Origin: Pollenia angustigena | Lineage: Eukaryota > Arthropoda > Insecta > Diptera > Polleniidae | Assembly: GCA_930367215.1 (NCBI GenBank) | Contig: OV884059.1 | Span: 21,476,945 to 21,540,944, forward strand | Length of the DNA stretch: 64,000 nucleotides | Direction of reading: 5' to 3' | Part shown: positions 37,317-49,300 of the stretch, one piece after another | Position numbering within the stretch: position 1 is the first letter of the stretch | Layout of the letters: the number at the start of each line of letters is the position of its first letter | Position numbers and translations under genes: made by a program | The notes under the pieces: model-generated | Told to the model about the DNA's origin: nothing | Databases searched by the model: none | The model's input: only the letters and a program-made list of their open reading frames with translations

Positions 37317-40300
37317 CTGCGCAGACGGCCTTTGGGCGGGCGCAAGGATTTTTTCCTTTATGATAAAACAAGTACCGGTTTCGCTAAGTAAAGCTTCTTA
37401 AATATGCCTTGTTTCCGAACGAAGGCCGACTTCGCAGAGAAGCCTTAGTTAGCGAAGCCAGTATTTGTTATACCATAGAGGAGAAAATCCATGCGCCCGG
37501 CCGAAGGCCGGCTATGCAGAGAAGCTTTAGTTAGCGAAGCAGGGTTTTGTTATACATAGAGGAGAAAATCCTTGCTCCCTGCCGAAGGCCGGCTGTGCAG
37601 AGAAGCTTTAGTTAGCGAAGCCGGTACTTGTTTTATCAAAGAGGAGAAAATCCTTGCGCACGGCCCAAGGCCGGCTATGCTTTCGAGTTTGTAAGTATGT
37701 TGAGGACATTATGACACTCTACAAAGTGGCATAACACTTTTAAAAGTGTCATAAAGTCCATGGACACTTTTTATGACATATTGCAAAAAGGTGGCATTTT
37801 TTGCAATATGTCCCGTTATTTTTACAAATAACATTTAGGAGTTCGAAGTATAATGTGATAACACTGTGCGACAAATGGTAGGGGTCAGTGATCGGGAAGG
37901 GTTCAAACTAACGGGGAAAGTTATATCGGTAAAAAAGAAGTTATACGTGTCCCGAATTTTCGCTGGGTCACGTCTAGGAATCGAGATATATCGATTTGAA
38001 AAATGGGCTAAAAAACTCTTTATACCCTTCACCGAAGTTATAATGGGTATATATAAGTAATTTTTGGGGATTCAGTATTTTGGTTATAACTCAGCCATTT
38101 TTTAACCGATTTGACAGATTTATATACGTGTTTAAGAAGAAATTTACCATTTACTTGAGTTATAAAGCTTGGACTCGGGGAGATTTATGGTTCTCGATTT
38201 AAAAAAAAAATTTATTTTGTCATAACTTTTTTGTATCTGAACCGATTTTTCCGAGTTTTTTATAAAATATGTTCTGCTAAAAATTTCCGATATTTTGTTA
38301 TATAAGTAATATCCATAGGACGCATGGCAGCCTAAAAATTTATATAAAAATTTTGATGTTTTTTATCCCATTTTTCAAATCGATTTATCTCGATTCCTAG
38401 ACGTGACCCAGCGAAACGCCGGGACACGTATAACTTCTTTTTTACCGATATAAAATTTCCCGTTGGTTTCATCACATCCCGATTTTGACTGTCGCATAGT
38501 GTAATGAATGATTTAGATAAATAGTATGTAAGATCTGGACGAAATTTAAAAATTGAAAGATGGCCCGAAAAAATTGGCTATTTTTTATACAAAATTTTTG
38601 GGTGATTTTTCCTCCAGCCACACAGACAATTAGTTGTGCGTAAATAATTGTCTATGTGGTTGTTGTTATGTTTTTGCACTTTTGCTTTTTTGCAAGGGTG
38701 CAACTTGTGACGTAAATACCCTTAATAACATTTAACATATTAAGCGCCATATTGTTTTTAAGGAATCTTATAAATTGAACATCGTGGGTTTTAATATAAA
38801 ATAGAGAATTAAATTTAAATTAAGTAAAAAGAAAAAATATATTTTAATTTGCTTGTGTATAGTTGTAAGCAACTGCAGATTTAGTTTTTAGTGTTGCAAG
38901 AATAAATTTTTAGAAAAATAGTACATTTGCACAAAAAATAAAAGTTGTATGCTCACGATCAATTATAATATGCACTGCAAATATACACATTGCAAATTTT
39001 CACAATGACCATCGTGATTACCCTTATAAATTTAGAGAAATTGCAGTCTCTGAAATTACTATTGTATCAACAACAGCCGATGTGTTACATACGAAATGAC
39101 AAATTACATGAATACATACATAGAAACTTTTCCGAATCTTTTGCTATTCCACAGAAAATGTAAAAAAAAATGTAATTTTCAATACTTTATCAATTCTTCT
39201 TACAGGAGTTTACATCAGAATCATGGGAGGAGAGCCGCTTAAAAGATTGGGATGATAGTAAACTTAAAGAATTGCTCGATGAAGCCTACTCCTATAAGAA
39301 TCCTCGAGATAAAGAAAATAAAAGTAAAACATTTTTGGTAAGTAAATAAATTGTATTTAGTTGATAGATTATTTGCTTTCATTGATAAATTCTCTACTTT
39401 AAAACACTGTTTAGCAATTACTTGAAAAGGCGGAAAATGAGGATCAATCGTATCCTTTTTGCGTAACTTCACGTGGATCGCGTAATTTATCCAACTCCAT
39501 AACGTCCAATAGTTATAATCAATATCAACAAAATTCTCACTATCATTCGCACAGCCATAATCATAATCGTTCACAATATAAGCAAGGTGGTTCCTTGCAA
39601 GATCTCTTTGAAATTGGTTTACATGAATCACAATTGGATTGTGATCAAACCTTTGGTATTGGTATAAGTAGTAATCAACGCACACGTCGACAGAATCACA
39701 ACTCACGGCAGAAAAAATATTCTTCGTCTGTGTCTTCGCGACAACGTGAAGGTGGTAGCTTGCCCAGCAACGTTAATGCTACACATCAGCTAAACGTGGG
39801 CGTAAGTGGAGTCGTAAATGATCTAAGTTTAATGCAGCAAGAAGGTTCAACTGGAATATGCACCAGTAAGGCAAGCAAAAAAGAACAAAGACGTAACGCT
39901 TCAAAAGCTGCAGCGTCCACAGTAAACTTTTGCACTGAAGCAAAAGAGAACAACACTGCAAGTAGTGTGGGAGAGACTACTGCTACTGGTAAAAACATAA
40001 CACCCAACACAACATCAGCGTATACTGCAGATGGAGGTGATTTTATTATTGATATGGGAGAACCCATGATGGATATACAGCAACAACAAAAGATTCTACA
40101 ATGCAAAGGTCAAGATGCAGCAACACAGGTTAGTTTTTGCTTATAATAGAAAATGAATTTTTGTTTTTCTAGCATGAAGAAAAATTCGATTATTTTTTAG
40201 GGACATCCATTTTATGAACGTTTAGCAAACAATGACAAACGTATACCTAGAGCCAATATAATTGGTTCAGCAAAGGGGACATACTTTGCTCCCACTACTT

Positions 40301-43300
40301 CGCATTGCTACGTCGATGAAACTGTACGTTTTAATGCTTTAGAACGAAATGGTGGTACAAACAATGGCCCCACATCATCTACAATCGATGCTAAATTTTT
40401 ACCCTTAGACGAAAACTATAAATCCTGTAAATCTGTTTTAGGGAGCGATAGTGAAAAATCGCCAGAAATTCTTAGCAAGTCAAAATCTAACACGGTAAGT
40501 TTCTATATTAATAGTTTTTACAGGGATGTTTGATTAGACAAATTTTGTTTCTCTATTAAGATTTATACAAAAATTTCCGCACCTGCCTCGGGTTCTGCTG
40601 TTTTAACTGGAACCACAAATAATATAGCAACATTGGCGCAGCGCCAACTTGATGAAAATGGCAATGCAGTTAGCGAAATATATCAGAATTTGACTGGTGC
40701 AGGTGCAGGCTCGGGAGCAACTATACAAATAAATGCTGTTTCGCCTACAGCTGCAAATGCATCAGCAGCTCTGTTAAATTCATGCGGCAATGTTTCGACT
40801 TCGGCAACGGTAACAATATCTCCGCATACAGCATCCACGACTGTCTCAACATCGGCTACAGTTACTACAACATTTACCTCTGGACCTTCGCAGGCGAAGG
40901 CAAAAGCCAAGAAGAAGTCGCAACAGGAACGTAATACGAAAACAGTAGATGTCGAGTCTGTAGCTGGTTACCGGGGAAAAGATCCAGTCGAAGAACTGGT
41001 CAAATACATTGAAAGCAGCGGCGAAGATAAACAAGCGGGCTCTGGGTCTGGCTCCAAATCGGGTGATAAAAAAAAGGAACGCAAAAAAGATAAAGAAAAG
41101 CACCAGAAACTAAAGAAAAGCAATTCTCTGGAAGAATTACGCAGTGGTGCTAAAATGGAAGTTCACGAACTAAAAAGAACAGCAGCCACAACCGAAAGTA
41201 ATACTGTTCTTGTAAGACAAAAAAGTGGCGGCGGTGGCAAACAAAATAAAAATAATTCTTCTTCTACCGCCGATATTAATAAAAATTTGGAGGGAAAAAA
41301 TTCCACACAAACCACAAATTCTCGTAAATCAGATCGAAGATCTTGGGGAAATGAGGATCTCAAATATTTGGAAGATCAACAAAATGCAAATGTAACTAAC
41401 GAAGATAAAACAGTTACGGCTTCTACACATACAGCTAAAGAACGTAAAAGTAAAGTTGGTAGTGGTGGTATTGCAACCTCTACGAAGGAAGAGAAAGATA
41501 TAAAAGACAAAACAAATGAACGTAATGAACGTAATTTGGCCAATAATGTTGCGCCCACCACAACAATACAATTTGAAAAATTGGATAGAACCGAAAAATC
41601 TGATAAATTGGAAAAATTCGAAAAATTAGAGAAAACTGAGAAATCCGATAAAGCAGAAAAGAGTGAAAATAAAGTAGAAAAATCAGAGAAACGCAAGAAA
41701 CAAGATATTCCACCAAATGCTGTTACTGTCGTCGATATTCTAGCCATTGAATCAGTACTACCAGAAACTGCCGAATTTCATGTGGTCACCAAAAAGAAAA
41801 AACCCAAAAAACAAAAAGTAATCAATAATCTAGAAGAAACAACTGTCACTTTTAATCGTACGCACAATTTTACCATGCAAAAAACATCCACATTTAATCA
41901 ACAGCAGCAACAAATGACTGTCCGTTACAAATATTATCATCATGATAATGCATCTAACACTGGTATATCCAACACAAATACCAACAGTCAAAATTATCAG
42001 CAAGCATCCTCTCAGCAGCATCAGCAGTCATCAAGCAACTTCAACTCCTCTAATGTTGTTGGTGCGATCAATTCTCATACACAACATCAAAATCAGCAGC
42101 AACATCAACAACAACAGCAGCAACAACAACATAATTCATCAGAAAATTATACTAATACAACAGACAAGTCTAGACGTAAATCAACTTCATCCGTGCCACC
42201 ATCAGAAAAATCTGACTCAAGTGATCTCGATTCGGTTCATTCGTTACCAATTGAATCTTCCAAAGTAAATGCTACAAGCACAGCTTCGAAAACAGCCAAG
42301 GGAAATACGCATCAAAAAACAAAAAGTGTTAAAAACAACAATGCAAGTTTGGCCAATAACAATTCCTCGACTGCAAGCAAAAATCAAAATTCACCTGCAC
42401 CAATTTCGTATGCTGATATTGCACGAACGAATAAAGAAATTGCTGATGCTGCTGCCTCTGCTTCTGGCATTTTAATAACTAATAATGAAATTTCCACTGA
42501 ATGCAGAAATTCTGATGCTCCACAAACAAATACAGCAGACTCATTAACTATTGAAGATAAAACGGGGGCTGCTAATGTCAATACCGTAACAACATCGTTG
42601 GTAACGACGGTCACAAATGCAGCTACGAAACCACATAAAACTAAAAAATCTCAAATTAAACAAGATTTCCCCGAGCTGAGTAGTACTTCAGCAGTTTTTA
42701 ACGACGATAAAGTTGTGAGTACGAATTTAAATCATAAGACTATAACATATTCGCAAAGTTTAACAGCTGTAACAAATCTTACGCAAAATACCACTTCAAC
42801 TCAAAGTCATGGTACTGGTGGTTTTACTTCCGCCAGCGATTCTTCGCCTGTTTCCTCCGCAGATGTTAATACCAAAGCCTCGCCAACGGACCATCATAGA
42901 AATTTGATTATACATCAACATGCCCATATTCCTCCAGTACAACATCCACAACAGCAGATTTTACAAAAATCCAAAAGTGTTGAAAATGATTCGAGTTCTA
43001 CTTCCACGAATTCGTCTTTGTCTTCTGCTAACAATTATATGGCTTCGTTGAACAGCAACAATTTAGATCAGCAATATCCTGCCCTTGAGAAAACAGTCAA
43101 GCGCCACAGTTCAGCAACAATAATTGGAACGGCGACGAATGTAGGCAATCTGACTCCATTTAATTTTGCGGCAGCTGCTAAGCAACAAATGACAACTAAC
43201 GTCTTTGACCAGAATAATATTAATTTAAACAAAAACTCAGCCTTAACTACCTCAAATACTACTAACAGCAACATTACTATTCAAGCGGCATTATTAATGA

Positions 43301-46300
43301 GCACTAACAGCAACGAAGGCATTAGTGGAAGCACATCCACTATTAATATAAACACAAATAAAAAATCCAAAGAAAAATCTCCACCACTTTCGGCGACAAC
43401 TAATTCAGCACTAACCCAAGATAGCAGTGTAAATATAAATACACCAAACCTTACAACAACAACGTTAACAAATCCCAAAAAGTCAAAAAAAGAACGACAA
43501 CAACAGCAGCAGCAGCAACTTCAAATGCAACAAAGTTCAGTGGATAGTTCTCAAGTGAAACATAATCAAAACAACAATAGCAACCCCGTATCTAATAAAA
43601 GACCATTTAAAACGCAGTTAAAGTCTTCGAACTCATTGCCTCTAGGTTTGACATCATCGTCATCTTTTGGTAGTCATACTTATAACACCACGTCAACAGT
43701 AAATCGTCCAGCTGTTATTATACTTAATGATGATCGCAATTCTGGCAGCTGTGCTGCCGACAATCAATTTACATTTGGCGATTTCAATGAAGAAGAATTG
43801 AAACTTTTTGACGATGACAGTCATGCGACTGTTGTTGAAAATACAATTGATAACATTGATATCAATGCGAATCAGTCGGAAGAGGAGGAGAAACATCAAC
43901 AAACTGCTTATAGTGAGGCGGCGTTTAATGATTCAGGTGCCTCTTGTGGCAATGACATGGCTAATAATTCAACTTCAGATATGTTGTTAAGTTCCAGTAT
44001 TGATGCATCCTCTCCCAATACATCATTTGTTGGCAATTGTCACGGCAACAATGGAGGCGTAGGAGCTATACATATGCCAGCACTTATTAACAATCAATCC
44101 AGTGATAGCGGTATTTACACTGACAAAACAAAGTCATCTAATAGCAGTTGTAGTAGCAACAGCAGTAACGGAGCCGTTGGAGGCAGCAGTATTGTTACCT
44201 CAATGCAAAAACAAAAGCAACAAATGTCACCAACCAAGGAAGAAAATAATAAACTTAACACTTTTCTTACAAATACCAAATGCGCAAGTGTTCATACATC
44301 AATGGATAATTTAAACCCACCACCACCACCACCACTACCGCCACAGCAATTAGAGACATGCAATGATATTGAGACTGCTATAATTGCTGCAGCACGCGCA
44401 GCTGCTAAGCACCAACAAGCTCCACATAGTCACCATCAGCAGCAAAAACAACAATATAAAAATTCAAATACTTCATCAAATTCTAGTTCCTTTTCATCAT
44501 CTTCACTTTCATCAACGACATCAGCATACCAACACCATAAGCAACAAAAACAACAGCACCTCCACAACAGTAATATTAATAGTAATAGAAATTATAAAAA
44601 TCAACACGGAAGTGGCAATACCGTGTCATATCATCAGACACATCACCATTATGATGATGACTATGATGATAACGATGATGACTCCATTGCCAATTCACCA
44701 CGTAGCCGCAGTCCCAGTCGTCCAAGACGTATTTCCATTGCAGGCGGTACAGTGGTCAACAAAGAGTTCGATATACATTTTATACCGCCCACAACAATGC
44801 CAACAGCATTTAGTACGCAACACCATAATGATGTCATAATCGATTTTATTGGTTCTGGTAAGTTTTAAACTAGATAATTACACAGTGTGACAGTGATTGA
44901 AAATCTAAAGTTATCGATATGAATAAGTCACGTTTCGTCCGATTTTTATTTTTAAACTGGCTTGCAGTCCCGGACAGTGTGCTATCGTTTCAAGCTCCTT
45001 TTTATATTCACATAGTTAACAGAAGTTTGGGACTCCTATTACAATCCTAAAACTTTTAGGTTAGGAAAAGACTGTGTTCACTATTGTGTTCACATCTACT
45101 CGATGACCGATGAGGTTTATTGTGAATCCCTTAACCCTTTGATGCCCAACTTTTTTTAATCCGTTAGGTTAGGTAGGTTAGGTTAAATGGGTAGCCGTCA
45201 CGAAGACGACTCACTTGGGTCCTTATAGCGGTCCCTTTGTGATACCCCTAGCCAGTGACAAGGGCCAGCCAGTATCCACCAGACTATTCCCCAGAGGTCA
45301 CCGCAGTCTCGAACCACCCCGATTCCCTGCAGAACAGGGAGATCGATTTCAGTCCCGCATTGGACAAATCGTCCAGACATGGCAATTCCGGTCTCCCAAA
45401 ATGCCTCAACCTAACGCCCGCCAGACCGGGGCATTGACAGAGGAAGTGAAACACCGTCTCCTCCTCCTCCTCATCATGACAACTCCTGCAGTAGTCATTA
45501 TACTCAAGACCCATCCTCCTAGCATGAGTCCCTATCACCCAGTGACCCGTGATAACCGATATCACTGTCCTTATCCGGTCCCTGCCGAGACCGAGTAGTA
45601 CGCGCGTTTTCGCCGCGTCATAGCCAGGCCATAGAGTCCTGGCCATCAAACAGGTATGCTCGCCCTGCCATCTCCCCTGAGCCCTTCTGTACGACTCCCG
45701 TCTGATGAGAGTCCTGCAGCGGGCCATTGAAGTGCCAATTAGGCCGTCGACGAACATGTCGTCCAAGAGACAGCCTTGTTTGGCCAGACTGTCCGCAGTA
45801 TGGTTGCCCAGGAGCCCACTGTGTCCTGGTACCCATGTCAGCGTTACACTGGAATGTTTCGCGATCTCATTTAGAGACATCCGGCATTCCACTGTCAACA
45901 TAGATGTCGTAAAGACACCAGCCAGAGCTGCAATGGCAGCCTTGCTGTCCGTAAATATACATATATCCCTCGATATACGATAGTACTTCAGCCAGTTTGC
46001 CGCCCGCTTTATGGCAGAGATTTCCGCCTGCAGCACACTACTGCCATCTGGCAGCCTAAAAGAGACCCTGATGTCCAATTCTTCGATGAAGAAACCTCCA
46101 CCCACTCTGTCGCCCATCCATCGGTGTAGACCCGCAGGGTCGGCTCCAGAGATCGCGTATTATCGAGCAGCTCATCATAGCTACCATGATGAACCGTGAA
46201 CAAAGCACCGAAAAAGGGTTCCGGAGTGCAATAGTCCAGCCCCGCCAGGTCGTATGACGCGTGAAGCGTGACCCTGGCATGACCATAGTTCCGCGTAGAC

Positions 46301-49300
46301 CACAGGCCCACCGCCCCCAGTCTCATAGCGGAAGTCAAGGCCTGTTGTTCGGCCATGATATCAATCGGCAACCAGTCTAGCATAGTAAACAGTGCCTTCG
46401 TCGGTGTCGAGCGGAGTGATCCCGTGATCATCAGCGCAGCCAACCTATATACTTTCTCAAGCATCCTGCAGTACCGTCCCCTTTCCACGGCAGGCCACCA
46501 CACTATGACCCCATAGAAGAGAATCGGTTTTACCACCGCTTCAAAGATCCATTCGACACCCCTGGGGCCCAGGCCCCAGCTCCTGCCCAAGGATCTCTTG
46601 CAGGTGTATAAGGCCACAATAGCCCTATCAACCCTCGTCCGAACGTTGAGTTCCCATGATAGTTTGCTATCGAGAATTACGCCCAAATATTTGGCACTGT
46701 TCGAGAGCCTCAGCTCCGTGCCGTTTAGCCTAGGAAGCCTAAAGTTGCCAACCTTGTACTTCCTGGTAATCCGTTGTAAAAATTTAAAATTATTTTTTTC
46801 TTTGTTGTTGTTGTTGTTTGAAATTATTTTAGTAAGTTCTAATAAATAAGCTAACAAATAAATAGAAAATATTGTGTGATAAGCTAAAAAACAGTTTCGG
46901 GTTGCATTGGTATACTGGTATACTGTCATGGAGGTTTAGTAATGGTCACCTTTTATTTATACCATGCTTTGGTTTTTTTTGCAATGAATAAGGCCTTTAG
47001 CTACACATGTTTAAAACTTAAGAAGTGACATTGGCTTAATTTCTGGAGTTACCACTTTAATATAACTCCTTTAGAGGAGACAGCTATTAAAAACGGCAGT
47101 TTCAATTTCCCAATATACAATTCGAGTGTAATATTTCGAATACTTGTGGTTTATGCTATATAATTCCAGCAAGATATCTGCCAAGTCAAGTACTCCCATG
47201 AATTTATTGTATTGCAGTTCGAGGTATTTCTTCGAATTGTTTGTTTGCTTTTGCCGTTCCACCGGCGACATGTATCTATTGGGGTAACAGAAACATAATT
47301 GGAGACTAATGGAACCGCTCGAGCATCATACCAACGAAGCGTGGCAATATTATGGGTGGTGTCAACTCTATAATCGAAAGTTCCTCTCCCTTTCTTTTTC
47401 AACTGTTGTTCAGTATGAAGGTCATATTTTCCGCATCTGTTGCTGCGAATCGTGGCGACAGATAAAGTTCCATACACTTTTAGAGTAACTATAAGGCTTA
47501 GTGACGTGAACCAGTTGTAAAAAAAAAGAGTTTAAAATTTCCATATCTTTTTGGCGCCACTTAAACTCACTTGTTACCTTTTTTGTTGCTATTGATTCCG
47601 ATTTTCGGCACTCGCTTCTAAAATAAGCTCTCGATTATACACATTTTTATCAACTTCAATAATTTCCCCTAAAAATCTATTGCCCACCAAATTTTTCGCT
47701 ATATTCTCATCATCTTCCAAATCTTCATCTTGATCGGAATCATCCCAATCATAATTTAAAACCAACGGAATTTAATCCTTAGTAAGTCCCTTACTGGCCA
47801 TTTTTATCTGAGAAGTCCAAACTTTTAAATAAAAAAATAACAAATTCATACTTGCTTATGTATCTGAATATTCCAAAAAAACATGCCCACCAGAGATCAG
47901 CAATGAATCGCTTTTTCGCTACTCATACTGACTCATGCAATTGTAAGTATAAGTGCGTAGAAATCATTTAAACTAAACTACTCTGATTCACTCATACTCA
48001 CAAGAGAAATATTTATGAGTGCGACGTCGACATTATACGCATACTCATAAATAACCTCAGCTTGATTTATAATTTCAAGAAAATACTTATAATACTCACA
48101 ATGATTCAAATCATTTAGCTGATCCATTTACCGTTTTAACACAACAGAGACAACACACAACTTAATAATCAGCGCTGCCAGATAAATTTGCCGAAAAATC
48201 GTCTACTTCATACATGTTACTTTAGTAAACTGTAATTGCCAAATCGTCACTTTGCTAATTTGGGGACAAATCTGGCAGCCTCGCATTTTGCTTCGCCTAT
48301 ACACATTGACTTGAGTAGATTCTAAATCAAACACTACAAATGTTGGTAAGTATGAGTACGATGAATAAAATGAAACTTTTGAGTGAATATGAGTTTGAAT
48401 CACATTGGAATAAGTATGAGTGCGTATAAGTACAAGAATTTATGAGTCATGATTTAGCTCTACTCACTTTTTCACTACTCATTGCTGATCTCTGATGCCC
48501 ACTCGAGCCCAATGTTGCGTGTATGCAACATAAGAAATTAAAAAAATATCCACGAAAAACCACACATTCTTTTAAATATTTTAAATCACGTATATGTTAT
48601 TCAATATATATTTTATCGTTTAGGGCCACACTTTTAAAATAAAACTTTTTGAAAACTTTTGAATTATCTTTTGTTACAACTTACTTTTTAAAAAAAAACT
48701 CTATCCATTATATGTCTTTTTTAAATTTGCTTAAAAAATTTTATAGCGGTAAAAATTTGCTAATATACGAAAGGAAAGAATATATAACAAAGAATAAAAT
48801 TTGCAGCAATGCAAAAATTTTAGTTTTAATAAAAATAAATAGGGGCGTTCAAAATTAAAAATACATATGTATATGCAACAATGGGCATGAAAGGTTTAAC
48901 CACTGTTGCCAATTTTTTTTACATTTCCCCCCAAATTGTACTTCAAAACCGATAGAAACCGCTAAATATTTAATTTAACGGATTTTTTTTTTTAAATACA
49001 GCTAAAACCTGAACATTGTTAAAAGTTTTATAGGTATAAATCTAGATATACAGTAGTTTTGACTTAACTGCCTTTTGTTTACGTGCACTTTTGACTTAAC
49101 TGCACGAAATTGATAATTTTTGGAATTTTTCTTTATAATTCCATACAAATTCCTTTTTTAAGTGCACTTTCTGTACCTGCACATTTAAGATAAATGCACA
49201 AACTTTTTGGCATTTTAAAATTATTTTCATACAAAAAATCAAAGTTAGCTGCACTTTGACTTAACTGCCCAAAATAAATAATTTTTGGAATTATTCTGCA

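Larger units (their letters stand above)
14631..39205 (+). other. Intron 1, 24.6 kb, transposon-packed
   Basis: Bounded by GTAGGT at 14631 and TTCTTCTTACAG ending 39205, phase 0. It contains nested DNA transposons, LINE relics, a tRNA-synthetase gene fragment and minisatellites, listed separately. 14631-15576 shows only AT-rich unique-looking sequence with an A-tract at 14990-15008. Confidence 0.8.

Noticed and set aside
41942..44839. Several 60-150-codon frames in other phases of exon 5
   Set aside because: CAA/CAG/AAC repeats read in other frames give poly-His/Ile/Asn-like proteins. The main frame is continuous and spliced in phase.
45166..45190. Interstitial telomere repeat (TTAGG)n
   Set aside because: Only four imperfect units exactly at the 3' end of a LINE with its own TSD. 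Better explained as the LINE tail.
45215..45983. + strand frames of 60-127 codons
   Set aside because: They are opposite-strand shadows of the LINE RNase H region.
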